Positions 26,728 to 38,142 are shown, counted from the first letter of the stretch. The stretch is 64,000 bases of DNA from Alteromonas sp. MMG017 (GCF_018100795.1 NZ_JAGJDY010000005.1:186001-250000), one strand, 5' to 3'. Numbers and translations: made by a program. The notes: generated by a model not told the origin, from the letters alone.

Positions 26728-27792
26728 ATGAAATTATCAGATTATCGCTTCACACTTCCAGAACACCTTATTGCCAAGTATCCAACAGAAGATAGAACGG
26801 CAAGCCGTTTACTTCAGTTGAATGGTAAGTCGGGCGCTGTCACTCACTCTATGTTTAACGACATGCTGTCATTAGTAGAAGAGGGTGACCTTCTGGTATT
26901 TAATAACACCCGGGTTATTCCTGCGCGCCTGTTAGGCAAGAAAGAAACCGGCGGCCAAGTTGAAGTGCTCATAGAGCGTATTTTAACCGAGCACACCGCG
27001 CTTGCGCATGTGCGAGCCAGCAAAGCACCAAAGCCTGGTACCCGTTTATTACTTGAAGACCATGTCAATATTACGGTTGAAGGACGTGATGATGCCTTGT
27101 TCTTACTTCGCTTCGACCATGAAGAAACCGCGCTTTCGTTGTTGGAGCAGTATGGTCACATGCCATTGCCACCCTACATTGACCGCCCTGATGAATCGAC
27201 CGATAAAGAGCGCTATCAAACGGTATACAACGAAACGCCAGGGGCAGTTGCAGCGCCTACCGCGGGCTTACACTTTGACGACGATATGCTAGCGGCGCTT
27301 AAAGCAAAAGGCATTAATTTAGCCTTTGTTACCTTGCATGTTGGTGCGGGTACTTTCCAACCAGTAAGGGTGGAGAATATTGAAGAGCATAAAATGCATG
27401 CTGAATATGCCGAGGTATCCCAAGACGTGGTAGATGCCGTATTAGCAACGAAAGCAAAAGGTAAGCGGGTGATTGCGGTAGGGACTACATCGGTACGTTC
27501 ATTAGAATCTGCGGCAAAAGCCAGTGCAGAGCAATCAAAAGAAAAAAATGCAGGTGAAAGCCCCGTAATTGCGCCGTTTTACTCTGATACTGAAATCTTT
27601 ATTTACCCGGGCTTTACCTTCAAAGTCGTCGATGCCATGTTCACCAATTTTCATTTGCCTGAATCAACACTTATGATGCTAATAAGTGCTTTTGCTGGCA
27701 GAGAAAATGTAATGAATGCTTATCAAGTAGCTATCGAAAACGAGTATCGATTCTTTAGCTATGGCGACAGTATGTTTATCGAAAAAGCCTGA
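26728..27792 (+). CDS. queA: S-adenosylmethionine:tRNA ribosyltransferase-isomerase
   Basis: 354 residues, normal length. It transfers and isomerises the ribosyl moiety of SAM onto preQ1 at position 34 of GUN-anticodon tRNAs, giving epoxyqueuosine. Family stretches are [19 protein letters not shown] at the start, [58 protein letters not shown] and [19 protein letters not shown]. It is followed by tgt after 178 bp, the conserved order of queuosine genes in gammaproteobacteria, then yajC-secD-secF. Its ribosome site is poor, and the gene has a long upstream non-coding region. Confidence 0.96.
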   Translation: MKLSDYRFTLPEHLIAKYPTEDRTASRLLQLNGKSGAVTHSMFNDMLSLVEEGDLLVFNNTRVIPARLLGKKETGGQVEVLIERILTEHTALAHVRASKAPKPGTRLLLEDHVNITVEGRDDALFLLRFDHEETALSLLEQYGHMPLPPYIDRPDESTDKERYQTVYNETPGAVAAPTAGLHFDDDMLAALKAKGINLAFVTLHVGAGTFQPVRVENIEEHKMHAEYAEVSQDVVDAVLATKAKGKRVIAVGTTSVRSLESAAKASAEQSKEKNAGESPVIAPFYSDTEIFIYPGFTFKVVDAMFTNFHLPESTLMMLISAFAGRENVMNAYQVAIENEYRFFSYGDSMFIEKA

Positions 27793-27903
27793 TTGAAAGT
27801 TTTAGTATCGGCGATATTTTAAAGAATAGGGCAGAGGATGACCGTCCTATTTCTTTATCTCAACGATAAACATGCGTATAGGGCATGATCTCAGAAGAAT
27901 AAC

Positions 27904-27912
27904 TGGTATAAT
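27904..27912 (+). promoter_or_regulatory. Extended -10 promoter for tgt
   Basis: TGG followed by TATAAT forms an extended -10 element (TGnTATAAT) 58 bp before the tgt ATG, with no good -35. It predicts that tgt-yajC-secDF can be transcribed separately from queA. Confidence 0.55.
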
Positions 27913-27955
27913 CGCCCACAATTTCGTTTGACCCAGCGCCAGTGCGCGCACCTAA

Positions 27956-29083
<1,128 letters not shown>

Positions 29084-29107
29084 CAACGAAAATAATTGGG
29101 GAATTTT

Positions 29108-29446
29108 ATGAGCCTATTTATCTCAAGCGCACATGCGCAAGCTTCTGGTGGCGCTGCACAAGGCGGTGGCATGGAAATGATCATCATGTTGGCCGTATTC
29201 GGTTTAATCTTTTACTTCCTTCTTTATCGCCCTCAAGCGAAGCGTGTAAAAGAGCATAAAAACTTAGTTACCTCACTGGGTAAAGGCGATGAAGTGCTAA
29301 CACAAGGTGGCATTGTTGGTCGTATTACCAAAGTGTCTGACGACAAAGATTTCATCGAAATCTCGCTTAACGACACTAACAACATTGTTGTACAGAAGTC
29401 GTCTGTAACAGCTGTGTTGCCAAAAGGCACTATGAAGTCGCTGTAA
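29108..29446 (+). CDS. yajC: Preprotein translocase accessory subunit YajC
   Basis: 112 residues starting at ATG 29108, which has GGGGA 6 bases upstream; a TTG twelve bases earlier is in frame but less likely. One transmembrane helix (GGGMEMIIMLAVFGLIFYFL) is followed by the YRPQAKRVKEHKNLV motif and a small cytoplasmic domain (GDEVLTQGGIVGRITKV). YajC associates with SecDF-YidC at the SecYEG translocon. It heads the yajC-secD-secF group, with a small GC hairpin before secD. Confidence 0.96.
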   Translation: MSLFISSAHAQASGGAAQGGGMEMIIMLAVFGLIFYFLLYRPQAKRVKEHKNLVTSLGKGDEVLTQGGIVGRITKVSDDKDFIEISLNDTNNIVVQKSSVTAVLPKGTMKSL

Positions 29447-29462
29447 TTGACAAACGCCGGGG

Positions 29463-29477
29463 CCGGGACCTTCCCGG
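29463..29477 (+). repeat. GC-rich hairpin between yajC and secD
   Basis: CCGGGA and TCCCGG arms around three bases, in a 55-bp gap and 24 bp before the GTG of secD. No T run follows; more likely an mRNA processing or stability element than a terminator. Confidence 0.5.
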
Positions 29478-29501
29478 TACTGGCACGAAAGGAACTATCC
29501 A

Positions 29502-31349
29502 GTGCTAAATAAAAATTCAATCTGGAAAGTGCTAAGTACGCTTATTGTCATTGGACTATGCGCACTTTATGCACTTCCCAATATCTACGGTGAAGATCAC
29601 GCAGTGCAGATTTCTGCAGGCCGTGACGCTGTTGTAACCGAGTCAATGGTAGGCCAAGTTGAGTCTACGTTGGCGGCAAAAGGTATTACCCCTAAGCGCA
29701 TCGAATTCGAAGATGAGCAAATTCTCGTTCGCATCTCAGATTCAGACACTCAATTAGTTGCCCGTGAAGCATTGGAAGATGCACTAGGTGACGAGTACTT
29801 TGTGGCAATGAACCTTGCTCCTGATACGCCAGAATGGCTTGAAGGTTTAGGCGGTACGCCAATGAAGCTTGGTTTGGATTTACGTGGTGGCGTTCATTTC
29901 TTGATGGAAGTGGACATGACCGAAGTCATCACTAAGTCATTGGAAGATGCTGAAAGCGGATTCCGTACTTCATTGCGTGAAGAAGGCATTCGTTATCGGG
30001 GTGTTACGCAAAAGGAAGACTACGTAGAAATCACTTTCCGTGATGAAGAAACACTTGATAAAGCAGAGTTTTTCTTACGTAACCAAAATCGTGACCTTAC
30101 GCTAAGCCAAACTGATGACTTAGTGCTTCGTGCAGTATTTTCTGAAGCTAAACTTCAAGAGATTCGCGAGAATGCGGTGAAGCAAAACATTACGATTATT
30201 CGTAACCGTGTTAACCAATTAGGTGTTGCTGAACCCTTGGTTCAAAAGCAAGGTGCCGACCGTATTGTTGTGCAACTTCCAGGTATTCAAGATACGGCCC
30301 GTGCGAAAGAAATTCTAAATGCCACAGCAACCTTAGAATTTAGAATGGTTGATCAGAAAAATGACGTGCGTGACGCTATCAGCGGTCGTGTACCTGCGGG
30401 CTCTCAGGTTATTGAAGACCAGCAAGGTATTCCTCAGTTACTTGAAAAACGCATCATGCTTACGGGTAGTCATATTATCGATGCCAACAGTGGCGTGGAT
30501 GAGTACGGTTTACCTAACGTTAATATTTCTCTTGATTCTGAGGGCGGCAATAAAATGTCTCGCTCGACCCGCGGCAACATTGGCAAACCAATGGCTACGG
30601 TGTTTATTGAATACAAGTCAAATGGCGAGCGTAACAAAGACGACAAGCTTATCTTTGAAAAGCATGAGCAAGTTATCTCTGTTGCCACCATTCGTGCTCA
30701 GCTGGGCAGTAAATTTCAAATTACCGGCCTTGATTCTCCGAAAGAAGCCCGCGATTTAGCCTTGCTACTTCGCGCTGGTGCATTGATTGCACCTATTCAA
30801 ATTGTTGAAGAGCGCACGGTAGGGCCAAGCTTAGGTAAAGAGAATATTGAACTTGGTACGCAAGCTATTGTGTATGGTTTGTTAGCGGTTCTAGTATTTA
30901 TGCTTATTTACTACAAAGCTTTTGGTATTGTGGCAAACATTGCACTTATCACGAACTTAGTGATGATTGTGGGCATTATGTCTATGATCCCTGGTGCTAC
31001 GCTAACCTTACCCGGTATGGCAGGTATTGTACTTACCGTTGGTATGGCGGTAGATGCTAACGTGCTTATTTTCGAACGAATTCGAGAAGAGTTGCGTGAT
31101 GGAAGAAGCCCTCAACAGGCTATTCATCATGGCTATGACAGCGCGTTCTCTACCATTTTAGATGCTAACATCACCACGTTTATTGCGGGTCTTATTCTGT
31201 TCGCTGTAGGAACAGGTCCAATTAAAGGCTTCTCTATTACGCTTATGATTGGTATTGCTACCTCTATGTTTACTGCTATTTTACTGACACGCGTTATCGT
31301 TAACGCAGTGTGGGGCGGTCGACGTAATGTACAGAAATTAGCGATATAG
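29502..31349 (+). CDS. secD: Protein translocase subunit SecD
   Basis: 615 residues from a GTG start with an AAAGGAA ribosome site. An N-terminal helix (about 8-28), a large periplasmic P1 domain ([17 protein letters not shown] near 122, [34 protein letters not shown]) and a C-terminal RND-like membrane block with five helices ([34 protein letters not shown]). With SecF it uses the proton motive force to complete export of proteins through SecYEG. It is followed by secF after 9 bp. Confidence 0.97.
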   Translation: MLNKNSIWKVLSTLIVIGLCALYALPNIYGEDHAVQISAGRDAVVTESMVGQVESTLAAKGITPKRIEFEDEQILVRISDSDTQLVAREALEDALGDEYFVAMNLAPDTPEWLEGLGGTPMKLGLDLRGGVHFLMEVDMTEVITKSLEDAESGFRTSLREEGIRYRGVTQKEDYVEITFRDEETLDKAEFFLRNQNRDLTLSQTDDLVLRAVFSEAKLQEIRENAVKQNITIIRNRVNQLGVAEPLVQKQGADRIVVQLPGIQDTARAKEILNATATLEFRMVDQKNDVRDAISGRVPAGSQVIEDQQGIPQLLEKRIMLTGSHIIDANSGVDEYGLPNVNISLDSEGGNKMSRSTRGNIGKPMATVFIEYKSNGERNKDDKLIFEKHEQVISVATIRAQLGSKFQITGLDSPKEARDLALLLRAGALIAPIQIVEERTVGPSLGKENIELGTQAIVYGLLAVLVFMLIYYKAFGIVANIALITNLVMIVGIMSMIPGATLTLPGMAGIVLTVGMAVDANVLIFERIREELRDGRSPQQAIHHGYDSAFSTILDANITTFIAGLILFAVGTGPIKGFSITLMIGIATSMFTAILLTRVIVNAVWGGRRNVQKLAI

Positions 31350-31358
31350 GAGCAGGAC

Positions 31359-32300
31359 ATGCAATTATTAAAGTTATCTGAAACCATTAATTTCATGCGT
31401 CTGCGTGTGCCAGCGATGGTGCTATCTACCATTCTTATTTTAGGCTCGTTCGTCTCTTTGGGCGTGAACAGTCTTAATTGGGGATTAGATTTCACTGGCG
31501 GAACGCTAATTGAAGTGGGTTACGAAGATTCGGCAAACCTAGAATCGATTCGTACCTTACTTAATAACGCGGAATTCGAAGACGCTATTGTACAAAACTT
31601 TGGCAGCAGCCAAGAGGTGCTTATTCGTATTGCACCTCGTGACGGTGTTAAAGCGGCCACCATTGGTGAGCAAGTATTAGCCGCGTTACGTGCCGATGGC
31701 ACTGCGGTTGATATGCGTCGTATTGAGTTCGTAGGGCCAAACGTTGGCGAAGAACTTACCGAGCAGGGCGGCTTAGCCATGTTGGTGGCGCTAATTTGTA
31801 TATTAGTTTATGTTGCCATGCGTTTTGAATGGCGATTTGCGCTAGGTTCGGTATCGGCCCTTGCTCATGATGTTATTCTGACCTTGGGGTTATTTTCGAT
31901 ACTTCAAATTGAATTTGATTTAACGGTACTTGCAGCGGTATTAGCGGTAATCGGTTACTCGCTTAACGATACCATTGTTGTATCCGATCGTATTCGTGAA
32001 AACTTCCGTAAAATTCGCAAAGGCGAGCCTATTGATATTATCAATATCTCTCTTACGCAAACCTTGAACCGTACCATTATTACGTCTTTGACTACGGTAC
32101 TGGTATTGGTTGCACTGTTTTACAAAGGCGGCGCGCTAATTCACGGATTTGCTACTGCATTGTTATTTGGTGTGGTTGTGGGTACCTACTCTTCTGTTTA
32201 TATTGCCAGCTCGGTTGCACTAGCACTGGGTATCAGCAAAGAAGACTTGATGCCACCTCAGGTGGAAAAAGAAGGTGCCGATTTAGATCCTATGCCGTAA
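31359..32300 (+). CDS. secF: Protein translocase subunit SecF
   Basis: 313 residues. It has the SecF pattern: first helix MVLSTILILGSFVSLGVNSL, then GLDFTGGTLIEV, a short periplasmic domain, and five more helices including FDLTVLAAVLAVIGYSLNDT with DTIVVSDRIRENFR and TLNRTIITSLTTVLVLVALF. It pairs with SecD in the accessory translocase. The coding region ends 30 bp before a strong terminator, closing the tgt-yajC-secD-secF unit. Confidence 0.97.
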   Translation: MQLLKLSETINFMRLRVPAMVLSTILILGSFVSLGVNSLNWGLDFTGGTLIEVGYEDSANLESIRTLLNNAEFEDAIVQNFGSSQEVLIRIAPRDGVKAATIGEQVLAALRADGTAVDMRRIEFVGPNVGEELTEQGGLAMLVALICILVYVAMRFEWRFALGSVSALAHDVILTLGLFSILQIEFDLTVLAAVLAVIGYSLNDTIVVSDRIRENFRKIRKGEPIDIINISLTQTLNRTIITSLTTVLVLVALFYKGGALIHGFATALLFGVVVGTYSSVYIASSVALALGISKEDLMPPQVEKEGADLDPMP

Positions 32301-32330
32301 TCATAAACGCTAGGTATTGCCATACACGAA

Positions 32331-32365
32331 AAAGCTAGTCACCTAAAGTGACTAGCTTTTTTTTT
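32331..32365 (+). terminator. Strong rho-independent terminator after secF
   Basis: A perfect 12-bp stem AAAGCTAGTCAC/GTGACTAGCTTT with loop CTAAA, then a run of nine T (counted from the last stem bases). Confidence 0.95.
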
Positions 32366-32608
32366 GCCTTCGGCCTGTTTTCCCCAGATACAAGTTAGTG
32401 TTCACTCTTTATCTTCACCTAGAAAATTATCATTAAGTATTACATCCAATTATTTAACGGTAGGCTATAATTTAGTCGTTTCTAACGGGTTATAAATAGA
32501 ACTCCATAACCAATAAATAACACGGTTTGGCGTAGTACGTACTCTTTTCTATTTCTATGACTGCTAGTCAGAACACAATGCTTATAGTCTCTTCTTGGTG
32601 ATTAATGG
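32366..32608 (+). other. Upstream region of the TonB receptor gene
   Basis: Within the 308 bp between secF and the receptor gene, the part after the terminator shows an isolated TATAAT at 32466-32471 with no clear -35 and no recognised operator (no obvious Fur-box palindrome). Nothing else seen. Confidence 0.4.
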
Positions 32609-34561
32609 ATGAAAGTTTTAACCGGACTTTTGGTAGCGTTGCTTGCCCCATTTGGGGCAGCCTCGCAGTCGATAGATAGTAAACATCTAGCGTTAGACGC
32701 ACTGATGGATTTAGATGTGCAACTTTCCACCGTTACTCGTCGGTTACGTGTTGCAGAGGAAAATGCTGCATCCATTTATGTTCTTCCTGGCGATGAAATA
32801 AAGCGTTCAGGTGTCACCTCTATTCCCCAAGCCCTATCGCTTGTGCCTGGTCTACAGGTGCGAAAAATTGATAACAACAACTGGGCTGTAACATTACGTG
32901 CGGTAGCAGGGCGTTTTTCTAGCCGAATGTTAGTGCTTGTCAATGGGCAAAGTATTTATGATGCAGTAGATGGTGGAGTCAACTGGGAAAGCCTCAATAC
33001 TCCGTTGTATGACATTGAAAGAATTGAAGTAGTTAGAAGTAATGGTGGATTGTCATGGGGAAATAATGCCACTAATGGTGTGGTAAATATTATTACTAAA
33101 CATAGCGAAGATACCCGTGGTTTACTGAGTACGTTAGAGGTGGGTAGTGAACTGACAAACGCCGCTATTCGCTTTGGTAAAGACCTCAACTCTTTGGGTT
33201 CGTTTAGGGTTCATGCTTTTAGTAAAAACCTTCGAGAATCAAACAATGCCCATTTTTCTATTACCCCCAATGATAGTAACCACACTCAAGGTATTGGTAC
33301 GCGTTTTGATCTCAACTTGAGTGACAGCGTATTCGTATTAGTGCAAGGTGAGTACCAAAACATCGACATTAGTAATGTCGTGTTGGCTCCCGATTTACTA
33401 ACAAACGCCACCCAATTTAATGAAGATTCAGAGACAAGAGAGTTATTTAATTTTGCGGTTCGTCTTGATCACATTATCGATAACAATACCAGCCAAGTTT
33501 TCCAGTTAACCTATAACAACGAAGAGTACGATTCATTTTATTTCGAAGATGAACAAGAAGATGTCAGTATTGATTATTTGATAAGCTCACAAATCAATGC
33601 ATTTCAGTTCGACTTTGGATTAAATTATCGTAATATCGGCTTAACGCTGACAAATAATGACTACCTTACCTCGTTAAATAATCTTGATATCCTGCAGTAT
33701 TACAGTGCTTTTTTACAGGCCCAATATGAACACATTCCCAGCCAAGTTAGCGTTAGCTTAGGAAGTAAAGTTGAGCGTAATAGTGCCATAGGTTGGCAGC
33801 ATCAACCCTCAGCCAAAGTGATGTGGAAGGTGAATGAGGAGTCTACGCTTTGGGGGTCAATATCAAAAGGGAGCCGCTTTCCATCGTTTACTGAAATGGA
33901 TTTATCTTTCCGCGCTGCAGGTATCCCTTTCGGCAATTTTATATTGGCGCAAATCATTCAAGGCAATAAAGATATACAAGCTGAGCAGTCAGTTTCAAAA
34001 GAGGTTGGCTATCGCTACAACGCCAGTCGATGGGATATCGATTTATCGTTGTTTAAAACCGAAGCTGACAACGTACTCACCACTGACGTTGCGATAAATC
34101 CGCCTTCCTTATTCATTCAAACATTTGTCTCTGACGGACGATTGGATACTTACGGTGCAGAGGCCTTTGTAGATTGGCAAGTTGCCTCTTGGGTTAATAC
34201 TGAACTTACCTATAGTTTTGCCAAAATCGATTATGATCTCTCAGAAAATTTGCAATCACCAACGGGCGAAAATTCAAAGGTTGAACAGTGGTTGTTCAAA
34301 ACATCTTTGCAGCTTAGTGATGCTCATTCACTCTTTACTACTGCACGCTGGGAGAGGGGGGATGCTTACAGTACTGACGACTACTATGCGTTAGACGTAT
34401 CCTGGCAATGGCAAATATCGGAGAACTTACAGTTTAGTGCCACCGGAAATAATTTGTTTATTAGCGATAGAGTTGAGTATGCAAATACGCGGCAACTTTT
34501 TGTAGTTCCTTCGTTTATTGAACCCTCTTACGTTATCAACCTTAGCTACTTTTTTGAGTAA
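32609..34561 (+). CDS. TonB-dependent outer membrane receptor
   Basis: 650 residues: signal peptide (MKVLTGLLVALLAPFGAAS), a plug domain (about 45-165; IYVLPGDEIKRSGVTSIPQA, VNGQSIYD, IERIEVVRSNGGLSWGNNAT, GVVNIITKH) and a C-terminal beta barrel ending in an aromatic (YVINLSYFFE). It imports a substrate across the outer membrane using TonB energy; the ligand cannot be predicted. YfiR-like and GGDEF-EAL genes follow at 6 bp and by overlap, so the receptor appears to belong to a signalling operon rather than a nutrient locus. No Fur-like site was seen. Confidence 0.93.
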   Translation: MKVLTGLLVALLAPFGAASQSIDSKHLALDALMDLDVQLSTVTRRLRVAEENAASIYVLPGDEIKRSGVTSIPQALSLVPGLQVRKIDNNNWAVTLRAVAGRFSSRMLVLVNGQSIYDAVDGGVNWESLNTPLYDIERIEVVRSNGGLSWGNNATNGVVNIITKHSEDTRGLLSTLEVGSELTNAAIRFGKDLNSLGSFRVHAFSKNLRESNNAHFSITPNDSNHTQGIGTRFDLNLSDSVFVLVQGEYQNIDISNVVLAPDLLTNATQFNEDSETRELFNFAVRLDHIIDNNTSQVFQLTYNNEEYDSFYFEDEQEDVSIDYLISSQINAFQFDFGLNYRNIGLTLTNNDYLTSLNNLDILQYYSAFLQAQYEHIPSQVSVSLGSKVERNSAIGWQHQPSAKVMWKVNEESTLWGSISKGSRFPSFTEMDLSFRAAGIPFGNFILAQIIQGNKDIQAEQSVSKEVGYRYNASRWDIDLSLFKTEADNVLTTDVAINPPSLFIQTFVSDGRLDTYGAEAFVDWQVASWVNTELTYSFAKIDYDLSENLQSPTGENSKVEQWLFKTSLQLSDAHSLFTTARWERGDAYSTDDYYALDVSWQWQISENLQFSATGNNLFISDRVEYANTRQLFVVPSFIEPSYVINLSYFFE

Positions 34562-34567
34562 ATATCT

Positions 34568-35107
34568 ATGAAGAATTACATCAAAATAGTACTTATCATT
34601 TTTATCATTGCACTGCCACTTAGTGAGTCACATGCACGCTCAAGTAACAGAGAAAATGCGATTAAAGCAGGATTTATCTATAACTTTGCACTTTACAGCT
34701 CTGGTGAGTGGTTCGATCCTAACGCAAGTGATGTCTACAGAATATGCAGCAACGATTCTGATTTTGTAAATTCAGCTTTAACTACGCTCGCAAATCAGAA
34801 GGTGAAAGGAAAGCCTGTTGTAGCTACTTATATAGATCACCCTGAGTCTGGGTGTCACTCGCTGTTTATCGTAGAGAAAAGTCAGCATAAGCCAGTCTCA
34901 CTCGATAGCGGTGAGTTCATCAGTACTATGATTATTTCAGAGTCCAAAAATATTGCTCAGTGGTCAGGGCATATAAACTTATTTAAGACGGGCGGAAAAA
35001 TACGTTTTGAAATAGCCCCGCAAAGGCTCGAGAGAGCAAATATCGTAATGAGTTCAAAGGTAATGAGATTGGGGCGAGTTGTTGACACGCCGCGAGAGCC
35101 ATGGTGA
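34568..35107 (+). CDS. yfiR: YfiR family periplasmic protein (DUF4154)
   Basis: 179 residues: signal peptide (IVLIIFIIALPLSESHA) and a YfiR core (KAGFIYNFALYSSGEW, YRICSNDSDF, GCHSLFIVEKS, INLFKTGGKIRFEIAPQRLERANIVMSSK) with two Cys, matching the oxidisable pair of the family. In the known YfiBNR system of Pseudomonas, YfiR binds the periplasmic domain of the diguanylate cyclase YfiN and represses it. Here it starts 6 bp after the TonB receptor and its last 7 bp overlap the start of the GGDEF-EAL gene, making stoichiometric co-expression likely. YfiB is replaced by the receptor as upstream partner, an inference from order. Confidence 0.87.
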   Translation: MKNYIKIVLIIFIIALPLSESHARSSNRENAIKAGFIYNFALYSSGEWFDPNASDVYRICSNDSDFVNSALTTLANQKVKGKPVVATYIDHPESGCHSLFIVEKSQHKPVSLDSGEFISTMIISESKNIAQWSGHINLFKTGGKIRFEIAPQRLERANIVMSSKVMRLGRVVDTPREPW

Positions 35108-37176
35108 ATATGTTTCTGAAAAAGCGTTCACTATTATTTAGATTGACGGCTATGTTCATGGCAGTAGCGTCATTTTCTACGCTTATCACGTTGTTAGTCA
35201 TGTCGGTGTATCAAATTAATACGTTGAGTAACGCTGAAGTTCGACGGGTAAATTCACTGGCACAAATACTCGCTCCCAATGTCACGGCATCACTCATTTT
35301 TAACGACAAAGAAGCTATTCATGAGCTTATAGAACCACTCGCCTATCAGGATAGTGTGGTCATGGTGAGTGTGATAGATCATCAAGGTGATGTTTTTACT
35401 TCAATTGATATCGCTGAGAGTGCAGCACGATTAGATAACCAAGCACTGACTAAAACTGAGACTAGCTTAGAAGCGCATGACTCTCATTATGGCTCACTTA
35501 TTATCTATACGGATGATAGTTCAGTGAGAAAACATGTTTCATTCTACTTGATGTTTCTAGGTGCCATCTTTATCACTATTATCGTTTTTGGCTTTTTCCT
35601 TTCACTTTTCGCTAGTAAGCGTTTTATCTATCCTATTTTGCGCTTGGCGGCAGTGGTTAAAAAGGTGACTCACAGTCATGACTACTCAATAAGAGCGACC
35701 TTTAGTTCCTTTGATGAAATAGGGGACTTAACGAAAGGGTTTAATTCGATGTTAGAAACCATTTCCCTTAGAGATAACTTGTTAGAGAGTACGGTTCAGC
35801 AACGGACTGGTGAATTAGAAAAGGCCAATATTGAATTAAGAGATCAAGCATACAAAGACAGTTTATCGGGTTTGCCAAATCGGCGTTATATTTATGAATT
35901 AATAAACGACGTGGGTAAAAGTGCAAAGCCCCATACCTTTACATTGCTGTTCCTTGACTTGGATGGCTTTAAGGAGGTGAATGACACGTTAGGTCATGAT
36001 TATGGCGATTTGTTAATTGTTGATGCAGCAAAACGTATTCAGGCCATTATTAACAAAGGCGATACCCTTGCGCGATTAGGCGGCGATGAGTTCACTATAT
36101 TCCTGCAGGATGTAGCAGAGCCCAGTGTTATCGAAAGCATTGCGAATCGAATTAGATATGAGTTTAATAAACCCTTCCTGATCCGCGATGAAAGTGTCCA
36201 TATAACCGCCAGTATTGGCGCGAGTTCTTACCCAGAGTGTGGTCAGTCTGCTGAAGAAATAATGAAAAAAGCCGACTTAGCAATGTATGAGGCAAAATCA
36301 TCAGGAAGGAATTGCTATCGCTTCTTTCACACTTCAATGTTAGAAAAATTAGAAGCCAAAAAGCTGGTGATAAGCGACTTGCGCCAAGCCTTGAAAAATG
36401 ACGAACTAGAACTCTTCTATCAACCTATCTACAACATTGAAACACGAAAAATTGATAAAGCAGAAGCGTTAATTCGTTGGCATCATCCAGAGAAGGGGGT
36501 AATTTCACCTCAGGACTTTATTCCTATCGCGGAAGAAAATGGCCTAATCGTAGAGCTGGGAAATTGGGTGCTTCAAAATGCGATTGCTAATGTTCAAGCG
36601 TTTAGGCAAAGCTTGTGCCCTAACTTTTGCGTAAATATTAATGTTTCTGCCGCGCAATTAAAGCCAGAAGACAACTGGATACCTGAGTTTATCCGTATTC
36701 TGGATGACGCTAATTTAGGCGCAAATGCAATAGCAATAGAAATCACTGAAACTGCATTGATGACAGATAGAAAAAAGGTGGTTGAAGACTTACGTTTACT
36801 GAAAGAAAAAGGTGTTGAGATCGCTATTGATGACTTTGGAGTAGGGTATTCTTCATTGTCGTATTTGCAACAGCTAAAAATAGATATCATCAAGATAGAC
36901 AAAAGTTTCGTCCAACAGCTAGGTATTGATTCAGCAGGTACTGCACTGTGCAATACCATTGTTCAAATGGCGAAAAACCTAAATATTAAGGTGGTTGCTG
37001 AAGGTATCGAGGATGAAGCACAACTACAGATGTTAACGGAGTTTGGTTGCCATTTTGGTCAAGGATATTTTATCGCTAAACCCGCGCAAGCAAAAAAATT
37101 CGAAACGTTTTTTCACGCATTTAAGCCTGCACATATTGCATCAAAAACGGCGCTGAAAGGTGAGGTGTTGTTATAA
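35101..37176 (+). CDS. Membrane GGDEF-EAL c-di-GMP protein, YfiN-like sensor half
   Basis: 691 residues. Helix 1 (12-38), a periplasmic CHASE8-like region (about 40-145; NSLAQILAPNVTASLIFND), helix 2 (147-170), a HAMP region (about 172-225), then a diguanylate cyclase domain with intact G-G-D-E-F (327-331) and an EAL phosphodiesterase domain (about 420-665). The EAL half has its key motifs: EALIRW, NINVSAAQL, the DDFGVGYSSL loop and VVAEGIED. The product-inhibition RxxD site five residues before GGDEF reads N-K-G-D, so allosteric inhibition may be weakened. It starts inside yfiR (7-bp overlap). Sensor and partner order suggest YfiR-controlled c-di-GMP turnover; net direction is unknown. Confidence 0.92.
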   Translation: MVNMFLKKRSLLFRLTAMFMAVASFSTLITLLVMSVYQINTLSNAEVRRVNSLAQILAPNVTASLIFNDKEAIHELIEPLAYQDSVVMVSVIDHQGDVFTSIDIAESAARLDNQALTKTETSLEAHDSHYGSLIIYTDDSSVRKHVSFYLMFLGAIFITIIVFGFFLSLFASKRFIYPILRLAAVVKKVTHSHDYSIRATFSSFDEIGDLTKGFNSMLETISLRDNLLESTVQQRTGELEKANIELRDQAYKDSLSGLPNRRYIYELINDVGKSAKPHTFTLLFLDLDGFKEVNDTLGHDYGDLLIVDAAKRIQAIINKGDTLARLGGDEFTIFLQDVAEPSVIESIANRIRYEFNKPFLIRDESVHITASIGASSYPECGQSAEEIMKKADLAMYEAKSSGRNCYRFFHTSMLEKLEAKKLVISDLRQALKNDELELFYQPIYNIETRKIDKAEALIRWHHPEKGVISPQDFIPIAEENGLIVELGNWVLQNAIANVQAFRQSLCPNFCVNINVSAAQLKPEDNWIPEFIRILDDANLGANAIAIEITETALMTDRKKVVEDLRLLKEKGVEIAIDDFGVGYSSLSYLQQLKIDIIKIDKSFVQQLGIDSAGTALCNTIVQMAKNLNIKVVAEGIEDEAQLQMLTEFGCHFGQGYFIAKPAQAKKFETFFHAFKPAHIASKTALKGEVLL

Positions 37177-37200
37177 TACTCGCTATTCTCTCGTAATCAT

Positions 37201-38115
37201 TCACGATAGACTGGGCGTTAACCTTGCTTTTAAATCTTCTTTATATCGCCGTGATATAGCTACTTTTGTACCATCCAGTAAGACGGCGATCCCGTCTCCA
37301 CTCTCTTCAAATGCGATATTGTTTATAAATGTACATTGAATAGCATAGGAACGATGAACGCGAATAAAGCCCTTGTCACCAGCGTTCTCACAGAATTGTT
37401 TCATGGTATATCGTAAAGGGAATGTTGATTTTAAAGTGTGAAGATTAATATAGTTTCCCGAGGCCTCTATCCAGTATACGTCACTGAGTTTCACCAAAAA
37501 CTCTTTGTTTAGCTTCTTTACCAACAAATTGTCGGGCATGGTCGAGGGCGAGATGTTTCCTTTATTACCACTAACTTCCTCTGGCGCATCATGCTCTCGA
37601 ATAACCGAAGCCTCTCCAATAAGCCTTCGATAACTGAACATAATAATGTAATAAAAAGTGACAAGGGTGATATAGCCCCATATATCCTTACGGTACTCAT
37701 AAAAAAATTCGCGGGCTAGCGGCCCGAAATTATATTCTTTATCTGATAGTAAGTAGCAAAGCTCTCTAAATGTCACCATCAATGTGACATGAGCAATTGA
37801 AAATAGGCTCGCAAAAGCAAAGTGCCAAACTAGCCATATCCTAATTCCAAATGAGTAAGTATCGAGTTTACGAATAGAGAAAATAAGCGGAACGACTAAT
37901 AAGGCAGTAGCTAATGCGCTGCTATATTCCCACAGATAAGGTTCCCATAACGCAGTGCTGTTATTTTCATCTCTCGATAGCTCTGTCCAATCGGATGCGG
38001 CATTAATGGAGTTATTCAAAAATAAATAGATAACCAGCAGTATGAAGGCCGCCCATTTATGATATCGCTCTGTATTGCGAAAAAACTGACTGAGTTTTTC
38101 GTCACTACTACCCAC
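37201..38115 (-). CDS. Membrane-anchored LytTR transcriptional regulator
   Basis: 304 residues from a GTG start with GGGGTGA upstream. The N-terminal half has about four hydrophobic segments (about 17-36, 67-82, 93-115, 148-165). A C-terminal LytTR DNA-binding domain (about 200-300) shows LNKEFLVKLSDVYWIEASGNY, RYTMKQFCENAGDKGFIRVHRSY, and IAVLLDGTKVAISRRYKEDL. Unlike response regulators of this class it has no receiver domain, so it probably senses a membrane signal directly. It is divergent from the acyltransferase-3 gene across a 107-bp gap containing a GTCAC/GTGAC repeat, suggesting mutual regulation. Confidence 0.9.
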   Translation of the reverse strand: MGSSDEKLSQFFRNTERYHKWAAFILLVIYLFLNNSINAASDWTELSRDENNSTALWEPYLWEYSSALATALLVVPLIFSIRKLDTYSFGIRIWLVWHFAFASLFSIAHVTLMVTFRELCYLLSDKEYNFGPLAREFFYEYRKDIWGYITLVTFYYIIMFSYRRLIGEASVIREHDAPEEVSGNKGNISPSTMPDNLLVKKLNKEFLVKLSDVYWIEASGNYINLHTLKSTFPLRYTMKQFCENAGDKGFIRVHRSYAIQCTFINNIAFEESGDGIAVLLDGTKVAISRRYKEDLKARLTPSLS

Positions 38116-38142
38116 CGCTCACCCCTAAATACGCATTCTTTC

